DNA of 64,000 nucleotides from Pieris napi (GCF_905475465.1 NC_062258.1:248001-312000), one strand, 5' to 3'; positions 1 through 11,640 are shown, counted from the stretch's first letter. Translations and numbers: made by a program. Notes: a model not told the origin generated them from the letters alone.

Positions 1-59
1 TTTTAAGAATTGGTACGCTGTTTTCTTGAAGTACCCTAAGTCGAATCGTCCACACTAAC

Positions 60-650
60 CCTAAATCCACATATCGGTGGTGCGCGGCAAAAGTTGTCTT
101 AAATAACGCTCAGTTGTGGAACGACGGACGTCAAGGTGATACGGATGGTATTTGGTATTCTGCCTTGACGTCTGATGATGAAACTCAGATCCAGATTAGG
201 GCCTTATCACACTGGCGATTTGAAAGCGACGCGATTGCGCAGGAGTCGCTCTCTCCCAGTCGATTGCTTGATGATGAATCCTCCCATATTCGTAGTTATA
301 TCTGCTTACGCTTCCTGCGACGAAGTAACAAAGCCAGCTACTGAGTGTACAAAACGCGGAAGGTACGCCGCGCAATCGTGTCGCTTTCAAATCGCTCATT
401 AATTGCCAGTGTGACAATGCCCTTAGTCCGAATACTCTCCATGGTAAATGCGGTAGAAGATGCAGAGAGATCCCACATCTCTACGCAACGCCAAGGGATC
501 AAGCCGCTCGGAAAGTGACTTTTCGAATCGCTCTTCGTTGAATACGGTCAAGCGGAAGGAGCTGGTACTGGGGAGCTCCCGCTCAGAGTTGAGAACAGTA
601 CTCCATGTGGAGCCGAATTTGCGCTTTATAGAGTAAATGCATGTAATATT
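60..650 (-). pseudogene. Remnant of a non-LTR RT C-terminus
   Basis: Minus-strand translation gives pieces typical of the C-terminal end of lepidopteran non-LTR polymerases: LYKAQIRLHMEYC, then DRIQRRAIRKV (about 640-520), and after an interruption YHLDVRRSTTERYLRQLLP (about 150-70). Several in-frame stops and an internal rearrangement show that it is dead. The interruption coincides with an inverted duplication of part of the element (201-424). The clade is not assigned beyond Jockey/RTE-like. Confidence 0.7.
201..424. repeat. Imperfect inverted repeat inside the RT remnant
   Basis: The stretch at about 202-241 (core CACTGGCGATTTGAAAGCGA) recurs in inverse orientation at about 371-421, where about 11 extra bases split the second arm. 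This is an inverted duplication within the dead RT fragment, not an independent transposon that I can recognise. Confidence 0.6.
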
Positions 651-1189
651 ATCAGTTTATCAAGAGGTCCACAGCCATGCGCCTCCTTAATATTACTTGA
701 GCTACTATACCAGTCGTAAAAACAATAGAAAAATATTTGGAGCTGTTTTGGTGGAGCAATGATTCGAAAAACAAATTCTAAATTCTAAGAACATTCAACA
801 AGTATCTACTTAATTCTTAATTGAATTTAGTAAAAAAAATTAAAAATATTTAAATTCTAACAAGAATCTAATTGAGCATTAGTTCTTATAAAATTAAACA
901 CCAAAATTATTTTACTTTCAGAAATAGTTTTTTCCTTAAATAATGTTTCATTTGAGTAATAAATTATCAACTCCAATATTCAATATTGTGTTTGGGTCAA
1001 CTGAGTGGTTAAATAAAACTTCTTGAACAGAATTATTTTATTGATTACTTTTAGCATAAGGTCATTAAAAACAAAGTTACACAGAAGATCAATAGCGCCA
1101 ATTTAACAGAGAAAAAACTATTAATTTCTTGCTTATAATTCATTATAATACGAACGAATAATAATACATAACTCGCCGTTTTCATTGTT

Positions 1190-1300
1190 TTTCAGCACTC
1201 ATTTGGACTTAGCGAAAGCGTTGGACCGGGTGTGGCGCTTCTTTTAAAGCTCCTGGCATATGGACGGCTCCCTGAGAAATAGGCCAATTTGAAGATTGTA
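1190..1300 (+). pseudogene. Non-LTR RT motif A remnant
   Basis: Translation gives THLDLAKALDRVWR, which matches the first catalytic Asp block of non-LTR reverse transcriptases (D-L-x-K-A-F-D-R-V-W). After a frame change it continues KLLAYGRLPEK, the next conserved segment. Only about 35 codons are recognisable, with a frameshift and stops. It is a small relic with no function. Confidence 0.6.
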
Positions 1301-1913
1301 CGAAAATATACCAAGGCTTTACTTTTTGATTGCGCATCTCACAAACTAAATTGAACAATAAATCATTGTGTCACACGGTTACAAGTGATTTATTACTTTG
1401 GGTGTTAAGTGAAGTTAAGTGAAAATCCTCATTACCCGATAAAAAATTATTCGCTATTTTTCTGAAACATGTAGGTAGTCATTTCACTCATGAAACATGT
1501 AATTATGAAACGAATACGGTTTATATTTATATATATATATTAGCAATTTTTAATTCAAATTTTATTAACAATACTTATGCTGAAACAGAAACTATTCTTC
1601 TTGTGTAACAAAAGTATAAATCGTGTTATGTAGAAATTAATAGTTACGTCAAGTACAGCTGTTTATATCAAAAGGATATAAACTGTACTTAGGTACTATC
1701 TGCCCACGACACAGGAATCCTAGTGTAATTTCTCTTAACTAAACATCGCTGTATGTGTAATAAAGTTTTTTATTCCTTTTCATTTTTCTTTTAGTTACGA
1801 AAGCATAGCGCTTTTCATTAGTTAAATATTGGTTTATTATATTCATGAAATGCCTTTGAATGAATCGTTTCTTTCATGTGACCCTTTATTTAATTACACG
1901 TATTACTTCCTAG

Positions 1914-2017
1914 GTGTACAATAAAGATGTGCCTTGTACAATGGACTTCAGTATGAAGTACTTCCTTTTGGACGACGCGACCTTGAGGGACTGGAACTAT
2001 GTATATGAGATTACCCG
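1914..2017 (+). CDS. Candidate internal exon, product unknown
   Basis: A 104 nt segment is open in one frame and bounded by a plausible acceptor (TTACTTCCTAG at 1903-1913) and donor (GTAATG from 2018). The peptide begins VYNKDVPCTMDFSMKYFLLD and continues with a DATLRDWNYVYEITR segment, which looks like real protein rather than noise. I do not recognise the family and see no neighbouring exon of the same gene nearby. It could be a host exon or a fragment of an unrecognised element. Confidence 0.35.
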
Positions 2018-2099
2018 GTAATGTTCATGACAACATTTTACATAACATAATTATTGTATGCTTATTTTAATGCAAATAGCTTTATCAACTAAGTTAAGG

Positions 2100-2760
2100 A
2101 ATTAAATATCATGCTAAGCTGGTGAAGCTTGTATTAAAAAAATAAAAAAAACTTCTACCTCTACAACATAGTAAAAGTTGCCCTTCAGCCATTTGTGATC
2201 CCGAAATCAAATTCGACAGCTCATCTGAAAGCTCATTTGAAAGAGCTTTCCAACGATATATCGCCCAATAACCTTCGACAAAGGAGTCCGAAGTCGGTAA
2301 CAGTGTTGAATACCACCGCACTTTTTTGACGATACTAATTATTTAGGAGTCTCGGGGGACCACCTCCAAGTGAGTTTTGCTACGGAAACGCGTCTAAATA
2401 TTAAAAAAAAAAAAATCACCTGGGGAAACCCGATTATGGGCCCCCGCGCCTGGTCAAGTGTGATTGGCGCGGGGAGTGTGGGGATCAAGGTCGTAAAATG
2501 CGATGGCCCCCATACAGACAGACAGATAGACAGCTCCGATCTAAATAATAATTGTTAATTCAAGCCTCCTCAACCTGGCTTCTTGGTCGCCTTCGGCGCC
2601 TGTGCCTGTGCTTTGTTACAGCGGGTGTGGGCTGCTCTTCCTCCGCGCCTCCGATTATTTATATACACTCTAGGGGTAGAGCAGACAAGACCACGTGGAT
2701 AGTGGGGTGCTCTGATTCGGTTTTGGGTACTTTTTGGATATTAAAGTAAACACTTTATTC
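2100..2760. repeat. Repeat-like patch without coding signal
   Basis: A compositionally distinct block, partly GC-rich, with A-runs (2398-2415) and a short CAGACAGACAGATAGACAG microsatellite (2516-2533). Short ORFs here have no protein-like features. I read it as interspersed repeat fragments of unknown family. Confidence 0.35.
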
Positions 2761-2879
2761 TAGTAAAAATTAAATAATATAGAAAGTTGCAAACAATGAA
2801 ATACAAGTACTAATTAGGAAATACAGACGAGTAGGTATCGACACGAAATTAGGTTAATTTCAATGTTGATTTATCTATA

Positions 2880-3071
2880 ACTTTAAATTTCAAAAATGAG
2901 GAAATAATCGATAAATTAAAAACACGATTTTTTTAAAGTGAACGTCACATCTCTTATAACTGTCACCGTAAAATTATAAAAACCGTTAGATTGTAATCTA
3001 TCTCGCGAGATTATAAACTGTCGAAAGATTGTGAATCGAATCGATTATTTCCTCATTTTTAATTTTAAAGT
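2880..3071. repeat. Inverted repeat module
   Basis: The arm at 2880-2912 (contains AAAAATGAGGAAATAATCGAT) is mirrored at 3039-3071. Between the arms lies a 60 bp module containing the palindrome TCTCGCGAGA (3001-3010), which recurs inverted at 8182-8247. It looks like a MITE-type or foldback repeat. Confidence 0.6.
2975..3036 (+). repeat. Module inverted relative to 8182-8247
   Basis: About 62 bp starting AACCGTTAGATTGTAATC and including TCTCGCGAGA. The reverse complement occurs almost unchanged at 8182-8247, on the other side of the LINE at 3.3-8.1 kb. The two copies could be the arms of a foldback or TIR element into which the LINE inserted. Confidence 0.7.
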
Positions 3072-3876
3072 TAAACCTAATTTAACCATTACTTGTCAAA
3101 TGTACATACATTACATTAACTTCATGTTTCAATTAGTGTAGGGTTTTTGAAATTATTCAAAAATAATCTATTTTTTAAAAGTGTAAATCGATTTTTGTAT
3201 TCGATTTCGAGTTTCAGTTAAACAGTTATTTAAAAAAAATATTAATATACTAACCTAACCTATCCAAATAATAATACATTTTTTGGACAGCTCCGAAAAT
3301 GTCAGATCACTTATAACCAATAGAAAACGAGAATGTCACATCTCTTATAACCAATAGAAAAGTAGAAAATGGCTGTTTCACAATTTGACGGTTTTACTTC
3401 GATTGATTACAATCTACGAAGTCAATCTACGAAGAATCTACTAATCTAAAATCGTTGACATTACGTGACAGCAGTAACATTGTGTGTGCAGTTTTAATAA
3501 ATTACCCAGTAAACACCAAGTGAATCCCAACAAAAAGTGCATCCGGTACTTTATAAAGGTACTGTGAATTACTACATATATTGGAGATTCTTCTGATACA
3601 TGCTAAATTACTGAGTAAACTAGATAAACCTATGCGACACATTCTACGAATTATATTTAAAATACCCTCATCTTGTTTTGTCCACAAAAAAAAAGAAATA
3701 TCCAAACACGTCAGTCAACGTCATTGTTAACTTGATTTTGGCATTTGTCATCTGACAGCGGCACTATTGCCATACCTAGTAGACCTGTCGGCTGGATACA
3801 AGGATTTTGGACCTAATTATTACAACTTATTACAACATATTATTCCTACATACGGTTTTGAGTAGAAACTGTAATA

Positions 3877-4875
3877 ATGGATTGCCGCAAGTGTTTAAAA
3901 ATTGCACCTGATGCGGAGGGCATAAAATGTACCTCCTGCCTAGCATGGTTGCATTTCTATTGTGCTGAATTGACGGAATCAGACTTTAAGAAAATCTTAC
4001 CTATGAACAGAATAAAATGGAAGTGTTCTGCATGTAAGACTAAAAAGAAAACTACGCCTTCGACGACCACCTCACCTACACTTACTTCGGCTTCACCCTT
4101 GAATGTGAACACGGAGGTTTTAACTAGATATATGGACTCAAAATTTGCAAACTTAAGTCAACAGTGGCGTGATGATCTCAACTCTGCTATCTTGGAGGTT
4201 TCGCGAACATTCAGGAACGATATAATTGCCCTAGAAAATCGCATGAACACATGGGAGGAAAGGGTAGCTCAAGTGGAATCAGCGGCAGTCATAGGCTCCT
4301 CTTCCCTGCCGTCCAACCTCATGGAAGAAAATGCTTCACTACGTCACGAGCTTGAAACCTTGCGTAACAGGCTCGACGACTTCGATCAAGCCTCTAGAGA
4401 CTGCAATATTGAGATTCAAAATGTGCCCGAAAGTAAAGGTGAAAATCTTATGCAGCTCTCTCTTACACTAAGCAGCATTTTAAACGTCGAATTAAAAGAC
4501 TCTGACATAAAAACTGTACACCGCGTTGCACCAGGTGTCAGGTACGCGGGTCGCCCGAAAAATATTATACTGCAGTTGACAACTCGCAGAAAACGTGATG
4601 ATTTTATCGCTGCTGCGCGTGTGCGTGGCTCTCTAACAGTTGATCAATTGCTCGGTGGATCTGCGGCTGCCTCGGGTGTCAACAACAATCGATTCTACGT
4701 CAATGAGCACCTTACCTTGAAAAACAAAATACTCTTTAGTAAGGTCAGGCAACTTGCAAAGGAAAAAGGTTACAAGTATGTATGGATAAAAAACTGCTGT
4801 ATTTTTGTTAGAAAAACTGATGAAGCTAAAGCCATCCAAATACGATCCAATGATGATTTAGCCAAATTAGTATGA
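3877..4875 (+). CDS. LINE ORF1: PHD-like finger, coiled coil, RNA-binding-type domain
   Basis: 332 residues. Residues 1-55 form a PHD/RING-type zinc finger (DCRKC, CTSC, HFYCAEL, WKCSACK). A Thr/Ser-rich linker follows, then a heptad-rich region (about 90-170). The C-terminal half (about 175-330) resembles the RRM/CTD-like region of LINE ORF1 proteins (NIEIQNVPESKGENL; RPKNIILQL; RFYVNEHLT). ORF1 proteins bind element RNA and form RNPs, and PHD fingers at the N-terminus are known in CR1-group ORF1s. The frame is intact. ORF2 follows after about 180 bp in another frame. Confidence 0.85.
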   Translation: MDCRKCLKIAPDAEGIKCTSCLAWLHFYCAELTESDFKKILPMNRIKWKCSACKTKKKTTPSTTTSPTLTSASPLNVNTEVLTRYMDSKFANLSQQWRDDLNSAILEVSRTFRNDIIALENRMNTWEERVAQVESAAVIGSSSLPSNLMEENASLRHELETLRNRLDDFDQASRDCNIEIQNVPESKGENLMQLSLTLSSILNVELKDSDIKTVHRVAPGVRYAGRPKNIILQLTTRRKRDDFIAAARVRGSLTVDQLLGGSAAASGVNNNRFYVNEHLTLKNKILFSKVRQLAKEKGYKYVWIKNCCIFVRKTDEAKAIQIRSNDDLAKLV

Positions 4876-5054
4876 CTATATTATACCTCTCTGTATGGTT
4901 TACATATTTTTTGTATTGTATTCAAATTTTCTTTATTTTTTGTTGGTATCTTGTTCTTTTCATGTTCTTTTACGGCAGTGTGGAGTGCGAAACTGGATTT
5001 TTCTATAATCTTCACTTTATTCCTACCCATCTTTCATATTTCTGATTATGGATA

Positions 5055-7907
5055 ATGGCTCAAAATACCTTATCTATTTATTATCAGAACTGTGGAGGCA
5101 TAAAGAGTTAAATAGATAAGCTCAAAAATAGTATACTTCTTAGCAACTATGATATTATTGTTCTGGTAGAGACGTGGTTAGTGGATTCTATCTTTGATGG
5201 AGAGTTGCATTCTGGCGGTTATGATTTATTTCGACGGGACAGAAACCTCCAGTTTTCTCGCAAAAAAGGAGGTGGTGGGGTCTTAGTTATGGTGAAAAGA
5301 GGAATTAAATCTATCAGATTGACTGAGTTTGAAGCCCCGGATTTGGAGGAATTATACATTCACTTGCCATCTCACGCTGGTCTCCTCCTCAATGCCTGTT
5401 ACTTTCCTCCCGTTACTCATACCTCTTTATACATAAAATTCTTTCAAAAACTGCATGACATACATGCTAGCGCTAGATTCTCTAATTACATAATTACAGG
5501 TGACTTTAATTTACCTCATCTCAACTGGTTATCCTCTCCAGATACCCTACTACAATCTGCAAATACTGAGTCATCTAAATTATTGTTGCATACCATGTCT
5601 TTCTTGAATTTAAAGCAAACTAATGTTGTCCTCAATAGCAATGCGCGGCTCCTAGACCTAGTCCTATCGACGCTTCCCGGGCGTGTTGATAATTCCGATG
5701 ACCCGTTGCTTAATCCTGTTCCTCATCACCCGCCTTTAGATATTCTTAGTACTGTTAACAGGTCAATTTTCATGACATCAGCTGTTTTCCATCAAAGAAA
5801 TTTCTTTAATGCAGATTATGACTTAATAAATAATGCTATCTATAAGGTAGATTGGGTGTCACTACTGGCCTCGTCCCATTCTGAAGATGCTGTTGCCATC
5901 TTCTACTCAAAAATAAATGAAATTATATCTGTTTGCGTGCCATTCTCTAAACCTAAATCCCGTAAGTATCCAGTTTGGTTTAGCAGAGGACTGATAAGAG
6001 CTCTTAATCGTAAGAAGAAACTCTGGTGTCGCTGGAAGACCTACAAAAACTTGCTCGACTATCAAGAATTTTCTTTATTAAGGGCACGTGTTAAAAGTCT
6101 TATGAAACTTTGTTATAATCGATATATAGAAGGAATTGAACTTTCGCTGAGGGCAAATATCAAGCACTTTTGGAAATATACGTCTTCTCTAAAGCAGACT
6201 AATTTAGGATATCCTAAACGTATTAAATATGGCAGTGTTTCATCTGACGACCCTATTCAAATAGTAGAGTTGTTTTCGAGTTATTTTCGGTCAGTGTTTG
6301 AGTCTCAAACTGGCTCAGTTGGAGACACTGTGTACACCGATGAAGAGAGCCTTCCCAATGACTCTCAGGTCCTTTTGCATAGTTTGTACTTCGATAAGGA
6401 TGAAGTCAGCAAGGAGCTATATTTGCTCGACCCAAATAAAGGTCCTGGCCCAGATCAAATCAGACCAGTTTTTCTCAAGAAAACAAGTCGGTCAATATGT
6501 GTCCCCTTACATATTATATTCAACAAGTGTATGTCCAGCGGCACTTTTCCTGACTGCTGGAAATTATATTATATAACGCCTATCTTCAAGGCTGGTGAAA
6601 GGAGTGATGTCGAAAATTACCGACCGATTTCAATACTTTCTGCAATCCCTAAGGTCCTGGAAAGATTAGTTCACCGACGCATTTATTCCAGCCTAAGGCA
6701 TGTTATTATAGACCAACAGCATGGATTCTCAGCTGGTAAATCTACTCTCTCTAACCTCCTTGTTTTTACTAATTATATTTTTAGCGGTTTGGATAATAAA
6801 CATCAGATAGACACAATCTACACAGACTTTCAGAAGGCTTTTGATAAGGTTGACCATATGATGCTTTTACAAAAGCTATCTTTTAATGGTATTAAGGGTA
6901 ATCTTTTAAGATGGTTTGCAGCATATCTACATAATCGTGTTCAATCGGTGGTAATAAATGGGTTTACCTCTTCTCAAACAGTAGTGACATCCGGCGTTCC
7001 CCAGGGCTCAATCCTTGGGCCGTTGTTGTTTTCCTTATTTATTAATGACATATCTAAATGTTTTTTACACTGCAATTACTTGCTGTATGCAGACGATTTA
7101 AAGTTATATAGAACGGTAGTTACACTTTCCGACGTGGAACTTATTCAGGAAGATCTCGATAGGCTAGATGATTACTGCAAGATAAACAAATTATTCTTAA
7201 AATATAGTAAATGTCAGCATATCGTGTTTACAAGGAAAACACATAACGCAATCACGGCCAATTTCACCCTTGGAAACCATGCCCTTGAAAGTGTGTGCTC
7301 TGTAAGGGATCTTGTTGTCCTTCTTGACTCCAAATTAATCCTAGATAAGCACATAGGCTCAATTATTGATAAAGCCTACCGTATGTTAGGCTTCATAACG
7401 CGTGTCACCAGACATTTTAAAGAAAAAACCACGTACATTCACCTCTATAAGGCGCTTGTGCAGTCCCAGTTGGAGTACGCCTGTCCAATCTGGAATCCCC
7501 ATTACGCTATATATGTCGCACAACTGGAGGCTGTACAAAAGAAATTCTTACGTATTCTAAATTATCGTATGAATGGTAGTAGGGCTAGTTATAAGGAACT
7601 TTTAAAAAAATATAAATTACTTTCCTTGAGTACTAGGCGTAATTTGACAGACTGTGTCACTGTAAGAAAAATATGTGTAAATGAAATAACTTGTTCCCAT
7701 CTTCTCGAACTGATACCATTTAATGTTCCTGCCAGATCTCTGCGCTCGCACAAAACTTTTAACCTTCCGACTCCCAGAACCAACATTGGGTTCCGTGAGC
7801 CTCTTCACAGGATGTGTTCCACCTTGGATTCCATCACTAACATCGACCCTTTTTCGCACTCCTCTACTGCTTCATTTAAGAATAAGTTAAAACTCTTATT
7901 ATCTTAA
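5055..7907 (+). pseudogene. LINE ORF2: AP endonuclease plus RT, one nonsense codon
   Basis: The conserved endonuclease start is visible from ATG 5055 (IYYQNCGG), but codon 19 is TAA (5109-5111). The rest of the frame stays open from 5112 to 7907. Endonuclease blocks: VETWL, GDFNLPHLNW, VPHHPPLDI. RT blocks: TDFQKAFDKVDH, GVPQGSILGPLLF, LLYADDLKLYR (catalytic YADD), followed by thumb and C-terminal region ending NKLKLLLS. A downstream start near 5181 would lose the first endonuclease strand and its Asn. Apart from this stop I see no break, so the copy died recently. Confidence 0.85.
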
Positions 7908-8181
7908 GCTTTGTGTCGTCCTTGTTTTTTTTAATTTTTGTTTGTTTTTGTAGCTGCTAGTTTAGTGTCAAATTTTGCTGTCATGTTTTGTATTGTCTTA
8001 CTTTGTATTGTATTTTTTATTAGTGAAACTTTTTTCGAGGATATGTCCAATATGTCTATTTATTTTATGTTTACATTTATTTTTATTTTTTCTATATAGT
8101 GATGTATCTGTTTAGTTTCCAATAAATAAATAAATAAATACCGAATAATAATACGTTAAATTGTAAGCAGTATATTGAGTT

Positions 8182-8247
8182 GACAATCTTTCGACAGTTT
8201 ATAATCTCGCGAGATAGATTACAATCTAACGGTTTTTACAATTTTAC
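8182..8247 (-). repeat. Inverse copy of the 2975-3036 module
   Basis: Reads CAATCTTTCGACAGTTTATA then the TCTCGCGAGA palindrome; it is the near-perfect reverse complement of 2975-3036. It sits about 30 bp beyond the 3' tail of the LINE. Confidence 0.7.
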
Positions 8248-8325
8248 ATTAACATAACCAATAGAAAAGTAGAAAATGGCGGATTGTTTACAAATTTCAA
8301 TACATTACACAAAACTTAATTACAC

Positions 8326-8470
8326 TTCTTGGGCAATCCGAAGCCTCTCTTTATAGTACCGGATCGCCTTCGCAAAATCTCCCAAAAGGTAGCAAGTGTT
8401 GCCGAGGTTGCCACACGCCCGACCCGCTGCTTGCCTATCGCCTACGCTGCGCATCAACTCCAAGTTCTCT
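8326..8470 (-). pseudogene. pins: Pins/LGN exon (TPR region), intact piece of a broken gene
   Basis: A 145 nt exon on the minus strand with acceptor TATTTCAG and donor GTGTAA. It encodes ENLELMRSVGDRQAAGRACG and a following LGNTCYLLGDFAKAIRYY..RLRIAQE stretch. This closely matches the tetratricopeptide repeats of Partner of Inscuteable / LGN (GPSM2), the cortical protein that links G-alpha-i to Mud/NuMA during spindle orientation. Its phase fits the exon at 8715-8929: one base completes the split codon. This exon shows no lesion, but its partners do. No GoLoco-coding exons are seen downstream. Confidence 0.8.
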
Positions 8471-8714
8471 CTGAAATACCACAAAAAGCTAATTTATTAC
8501 CACCTTTAAAGATACAATAGTTCCACAGAGAAATTGGCAACAGACAAACATGGAATTAGGAAAAAATATTTTCAATGAAATCTGAGTGAGAGTGAAGCTA
8601 TGTCACTCGTAGTTCTACCCTAATATAGTGTAATAAAAATCAAACATAGTACTAAACCCCATGGGTGAATTTGCAGACAACAAACAATTTAAGCGAATGA
8701 TGATGAAAACTTAC

Positions 8715-8929
8715 TCATAGTAAGTTTCAGCTTGCAGGAGGCAGTCACGTACTTCTTGCGGAAAGTGTCCCGGATCTCTTTGTCCCGCGCGTCCTAAATG
8801 CTTGCCCTGGGCGTGGTAAACATTGCCAAGGTTGTATAAAGCTCGCCCTTCGCTTAACTTATCTCCCAATGTTCTTGATATCTCCAAGTGTCCACTTGCC
8901 CATCACTTTTAATGTGTTTCCTAATTTAC
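8715..8929 (-). pseudogene. pins: Pins/LGN TPR exon, 3' part, frameshifted
   Basis: The minus-strand exon ends with a strong donor (GTAAGT, 8714-8709). Its beginning (LGNTLKVMG, near 8925-8890) and its end (HLEISRTLGDKLSEGRALYN, then LGNVYHAQGKHLGR) both match Pins. Between them about 10 residues of the TPR second helix are missing and the two parts are out of frame, a net deletion of about 29 nt near 8893. The 5' edge is cut at 8930 by the end of a 2.7 kb TIR element; the front of the same exon lies at 11641-11675. Confidence 0.8.
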
Positions 8930-11640
8930 CAGGGGGTCTAGCCAAGATGGCTTAACAGTAGTGTATGTAGAAAGTCGAAAACTAAATTTGTATGAAAATG
9001 ACAGCTCGTGTCGACAGTCGGTAGCCTAGGCCCTAAAGGCGTGAGTCGGGATACAATAAGCGACGCCATGACAGTGCTACGAAAAGACACACATTAACGC
9101 TTACGCTATTCGGTAGCCAACGGCCAATTAATGTTTCGGCAGTGTAGAAAAAACGGCGTTTCTCCGCCATGTTTTAGCGTGATCTCAAAAGCTGCTGTTT
9201 GCAATAAATTCAGTACAACTATTGCCATCTTTAATGACTACCGTTTTAAAAACATCTCATATTTTGGACGTTTTAACGAAATGGTTTTAATTTGTTATCT
9301 GTATTTCTTTAACGATCTCGTGTAATTATAATAATTTAAACTAGAGTAAATATTTTTAAGTTAAGAGTTTTAGTTTTTCTATGAATCAATGCGAGGATAA
9401 CATAATATACACAGATAAATATGAAAATATCAAGAAAATCAGCAAATTAGTAGAGGTAAATCCTGTTTATATTGGATATCTTTTATTGATATTTATATTG
9501 CATGTAAGTTTATAAAATTATTCTTTAGTTTGAAATATACATATACCATTAATTAATATTGCTTATATTATGTAATCACAAAGTAAAATGATTGTACATT
9601 TTATTTATATTTCAGATGAGAAAGCAGTCACTAATGAACATAATTAGAAGTTCTAAATATATTTTATTGTAATTATAATAGAAGCTAATGATATAATATT
9701 GATTTAAATTAATCAAATAAAGTGGATTTACCACTTTATTTGATTAATTAATTAATTTTTTACTTCTTGAACTTTGGAAATATAAAATCTATTGAGCAAT
9801 ACTAAGTAATGGTAAGCAGATATTTTCTTTAATTATTTACAAATGTTAATATACTAGAGAATGAGAAGTTTGAATTCAAGTCCCTTGGGAGTTACTGACA
9901 TTGTTTGGTTATTAAAAACTTTAATTGACAATAAGCAGCAAAGTGACAAATTAAGTATATTTTTAAGTTTAGAATTAAGTAAAGAGTTTTAATATTAAAG
10001 TTACCTATTGAACAAACCTTGGACTGATCTTACAGTTTAGTTTGTCAGTTTTCTATTTGATCAAAGTACTAACTAAAATATTTTATTTTCAGAAAAAGAG
10101 AAGCTAATAAGACAACTAAAAATATAAAAAAAACCCACAAATGGACAAGTCTTATCTTTTAATTAATTTAAGTGTTATATTATGTACCTGAAAATGAATT
10201 TGATAATGGGGAATGAAGCATTTTATGAATAATGTAAAAAATAAGACAAGTGGAGTATGAAATAATGCAGACTGCATTATGTTAAGGAAGATATTTGGTG
10301 CCTTATTTTAATAAAAAATAACCATAACTGAATCATTTTTATTTTGCTACCTGTTTGTTTAATATTCCTAACTATTAGTAGGTACGGGTCATTCATATAT
10401 GCATTATCTGTATATTCTTGTAAAATAAACTAATATTGTGAACCACTTTAATGGCTTTTCCTACTAAAGAAGACATAGGTAAATTGCCAAAAATAAAACT
10501 GACAACATACAATGTTTATTCATTTCTTACTTAAACAGATTTTGCATTTACATATTAACTAGTAGCAAATCACTGATATAACCAAAAGTTAATTGACATA
10601 AATATTAACTTAAAATCAGCATCAAACTTAAATTTATATCTAAGATGTTGGAACATCAATATGGAATCAAAGGTTTTTAATGTCATACCAGACTAAGTTT
10701 CTATTTTATAATTTTTATTAATCCCTCTTTTCATTTCATTGAGTACTTGCTGCTTTTCAATTCTCACTTTCTAAAAGTATAAATTTATTATAAATCAACC
10801 TTTATGACTCCAACTTAAACTGAAATTGTTTGTTGGACATAAACAGAGATAATTCCAACTAGTAGCAAATCACTAATAAAATCTACACTTATATAAAAAT
10901 CTGCTTTCAAATTGACATTAAAAATGTTCAAGCACAAACACCAAACCTAATTAAAGCTTAAATCAAACTCTAATTTCTCTCTACGTTATTTTTCTATTGT
11001 TTTTTAATTCCTTGGACTTTATCAACTTCTAGTCAACCTTATTTTCACTCTTTATTTATCAATCTACAGTACTATTTCTATTGTTTCTTCTAAGCGGTAA
11101 CAAAATAATATGTTGCTTCTTCATTTTGCAGATTAGTTGTGAGGTCATATCCTAAAAATATCTAAGTATGAGTACTACTAATTATTATATATCGCGACTA
11201 TGCAATTTCAACATATTGTATTTATTTGAAGCCTTAAATTTCTGAGAAAACCTGAAACAAACTATAATTAATTTAAACATGTAATTAAAATTCATATATT
11301 CACTTTGCACCTTCCGTAAATTCCACTTAAATCGAAAATTGTTCCGATCTTGCTGACATTCTAATGTCCCTTTAGCAGCTTCCAATTGCAAATTTACAAT
11401 AATATTGTAAAGTTTTAACTTTTATTTGTTTATAAAAGTGACATTAGGAATACATTTAATCCAGAGACAATATGACGGAATAAGGTGCTACGAACAGCAG
11501 CTCGCATCTACGCTGTCGACTTTGCGGTAATGTATCGACATGCCTCTTGGCTACGAACGAAGCGTTTTCGACAGTACAATTACGCAAAAGCGGTAGTGTA
11601 TGTAGAATACTTTTCGACACCAATATGGCTAGACCCCCTG
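8930..11640. mobile_element. 2.7 kb non-autonomous DNA transposon with CAGGGGGTCTAGCCA termini
   Basis: Starts CAGGGGGTCTAGCCAAGATGG (8930) and ends with the inverse of CAGGGGGTCTAGCCATATTGG (11640), a terminal inverted repeat of about 15 bp with further partial similarity. Subterminal GTAGTGTATGTAGAA occurs near both ends, and TCGACA/TCGAAA motifs are numerous near the ends, like transposase-binding sites. No transposase ORF is present and the interior is AT-rich. It interrupts a Pins exon. No clean target duplication is visible, so the superfamily is unassigned (the CAGGGG end recalls hAT). Confidence 0.7.
9707..9749. repeat. Perfect 19 bp hairpin
   Basis: The arm AATTAATCAAATAAAGTGG (9707-9725) and its exact reverse complement (9731-9749) are separated by ATTTA. 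It lies inside the 2.7 kb TIR element. No role can be inferred. Confidence 0.75.

Larger units (their letters stand above)
3278..8143 (+). mobile_element. CR1/Jockey-group non-LTR retrotransposon, nearly complete
   Basis: Two ORFs (PHD-like finger plus coiled-coil ORF1; endonuclease-RT ORF2), a 3' UTR and a simple 3' tail of AATA repeats (8120-8141). AATAATAATAC occurs at 3267-3277 and again at 8144-8154 after the tail. This is a candidate target-site duplication, but it is low complexity, so the 5' boundary is tentative. The 5' 600 bp holds repeated TTATAACCAATAGAAAA modules (3311, 3347; another copy at 8253 outside), so the true 5' end may lie closer to ORF1. No RNase H domain is seen. Confidence 0.85.
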
